Shown in pieces: positions 5,792 through 6,115 of a stretch of DNA of 6,115 nt. The notes beneath the pieces were generated by a model. That model did not search any database, was not told where the DNA came from, and was given only the letters and a program-made list of their open reading frames with translations. The translations under genes were made by a program, and so were the position numbers. The DNA comes from an uncultured Prevotellaceae bacterium. Its GTDB lineage: Bacteria > Bacteroidota > Bacteroidia > Bacteroidales > Bacteroidaceae. The stretch is from contig OMTC01000126.1 in assembly GCA_900313845.1 (NCBI GenBank), positions 1-6,115 of the forward strand, written 5' to 3'. Each line of letters begins with the position of its first letter. Position 1 is the first letter of the stretch.

Positions 5792-6115
5792 TGAGCAGAG
5801 TATAGTTTCTTTCCTCCTTTTATTACTATCATCCCTTGTTGCTTTCCACCTTTGGAAATTAGGCGACCATTCAGGTCGTAGGTAGCAGATGATGGAAGGG
5901 AAACTCTTGGAAGAGAAATCGCGTCGGTAGGGTCATGAATTGCTGCTTGCTGAAGGATGCGATAGAGACGAAAGTTATCAATCTTATACCAAGTTTCGTG
6001 AGGTGCATCACTCGTATCTACGCCTATCGAGAGAGTCTCTCCTCCAGCAGGAACGCTGAAGGAAAGACTCACGGTTTGCAAGGGTATGAGGTCACCCTGT
6101 CCAGCCGACAACACT
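5788..6115 (-). CDS. C-terminal end of a secreted/surface protein with T9SS-like tail (5'-truncated by window edge)
   Basis: The frame is open from the right edge of the window (first complete codon 6114-6112, GTG read as an internal Val) to TAG at 5790-5788, giving 108 residues. The first half, LQTVSLSFSVPAGGETLSIGV followed by ETWYKIDNFRLYRI, looks like the last strands of a beta-sandwich module of the kind seen at the ends of Bacteroidales glycan-active or surface proteins; the 'W..IDNFRLY' ending is characteristic by recall. After a linker with ILQQAAIHDPTDAISLP comes YDLNGRLISKGGKQQGMIVIKGGKKLYSAH, split in evidence as YDLNGR (around 5880-5863) and IKGGKK near the end. This resembles the short C-terminal tail of Prevotella secreted proteins related to type IX secretion sorting domains. 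The catalytic or binding part is outside the window, so the function cannot be named. Confidence 0.75.
   Translation of the reverse strand, partial: VLSAGQGDLIPLQTVSLSFSVPAGGETLSIGVDTSDAPHETWYKIDNFRLYRILQQAAIHDPTDAISLPRVSLPSSATYDLNGRLISKGGKQQGMIVIKGGKKLYSAH

Overview
The window looks like chromosomal DNA from a Bacteroidales bacterium, most likely Prevotella or a close relative. The reasons are: an S46 dipeptidyl-peptidase; a secreted-protein C-terminus ending in a YDLNGR...GGKK-type tail; A-rich leaders without Shine-Dalgarno sites; moderate GC in the genes; and repeat-rich, AT- or purine-rich spacers. The genus is inferred from protein style, not from a database search.

Layout. (1) 1-861: the 3' part of ruvB (Holliday-junction branch-migration motor), cut by the left edge just before the Walker A motif. 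(2) 862-988: a spacer with a 20-nt inverted repeat built from ATTTGTG-type decamers. (3) 989-2506: a multi-spanning polysaccharide flippase (MATE/MVF-like, Wzx/RfbX type). (4) 2507-2654: a purine-rich spacer with three tandem 30-nt hairpin units. (5) 2655-4760: an exported S46 serine dipeptidyl-peptidase with all catalytic and N-terminus-binding residues, and a Gly at the specificity position, so DPP7-like rather than DPP11-like. (6) 4761-4882: a spacer made of GAAGAAT/GAATGAA-type repeats in opposite orientations, able to form a long hairpin. (7) 4883-5386: a CD225/dispanin-like membrane protein with a Gln/Asn/Tyr-rich, prion-like N-terminus. (8) 5408-5791: a DUF2752 membrane protein with a CPACG motif, in the same reading frame as its upstream neighbour and apparently started by TTG. 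(9) 5788-6115, minus strand: the C-terminal end of a secreted or surface protein, whose stop codon overlaps the DUF2752 stop.

The five left-hand genes all read rightward; the last gene converges on them. ruvB, the flippase and the peptidase have no evident shared pathway and are separated by structured spacers, so they are probably independent or loosely coupled units. The CD225-like and DUF2752 genes, 21 nt apart, are the only pair that looks like a tight two-gene membrane module; its function is unknown. No RNA genes, CRISPR arrays, insertion sequences or phage genes are visible. No spacer exceeds 150 bases.
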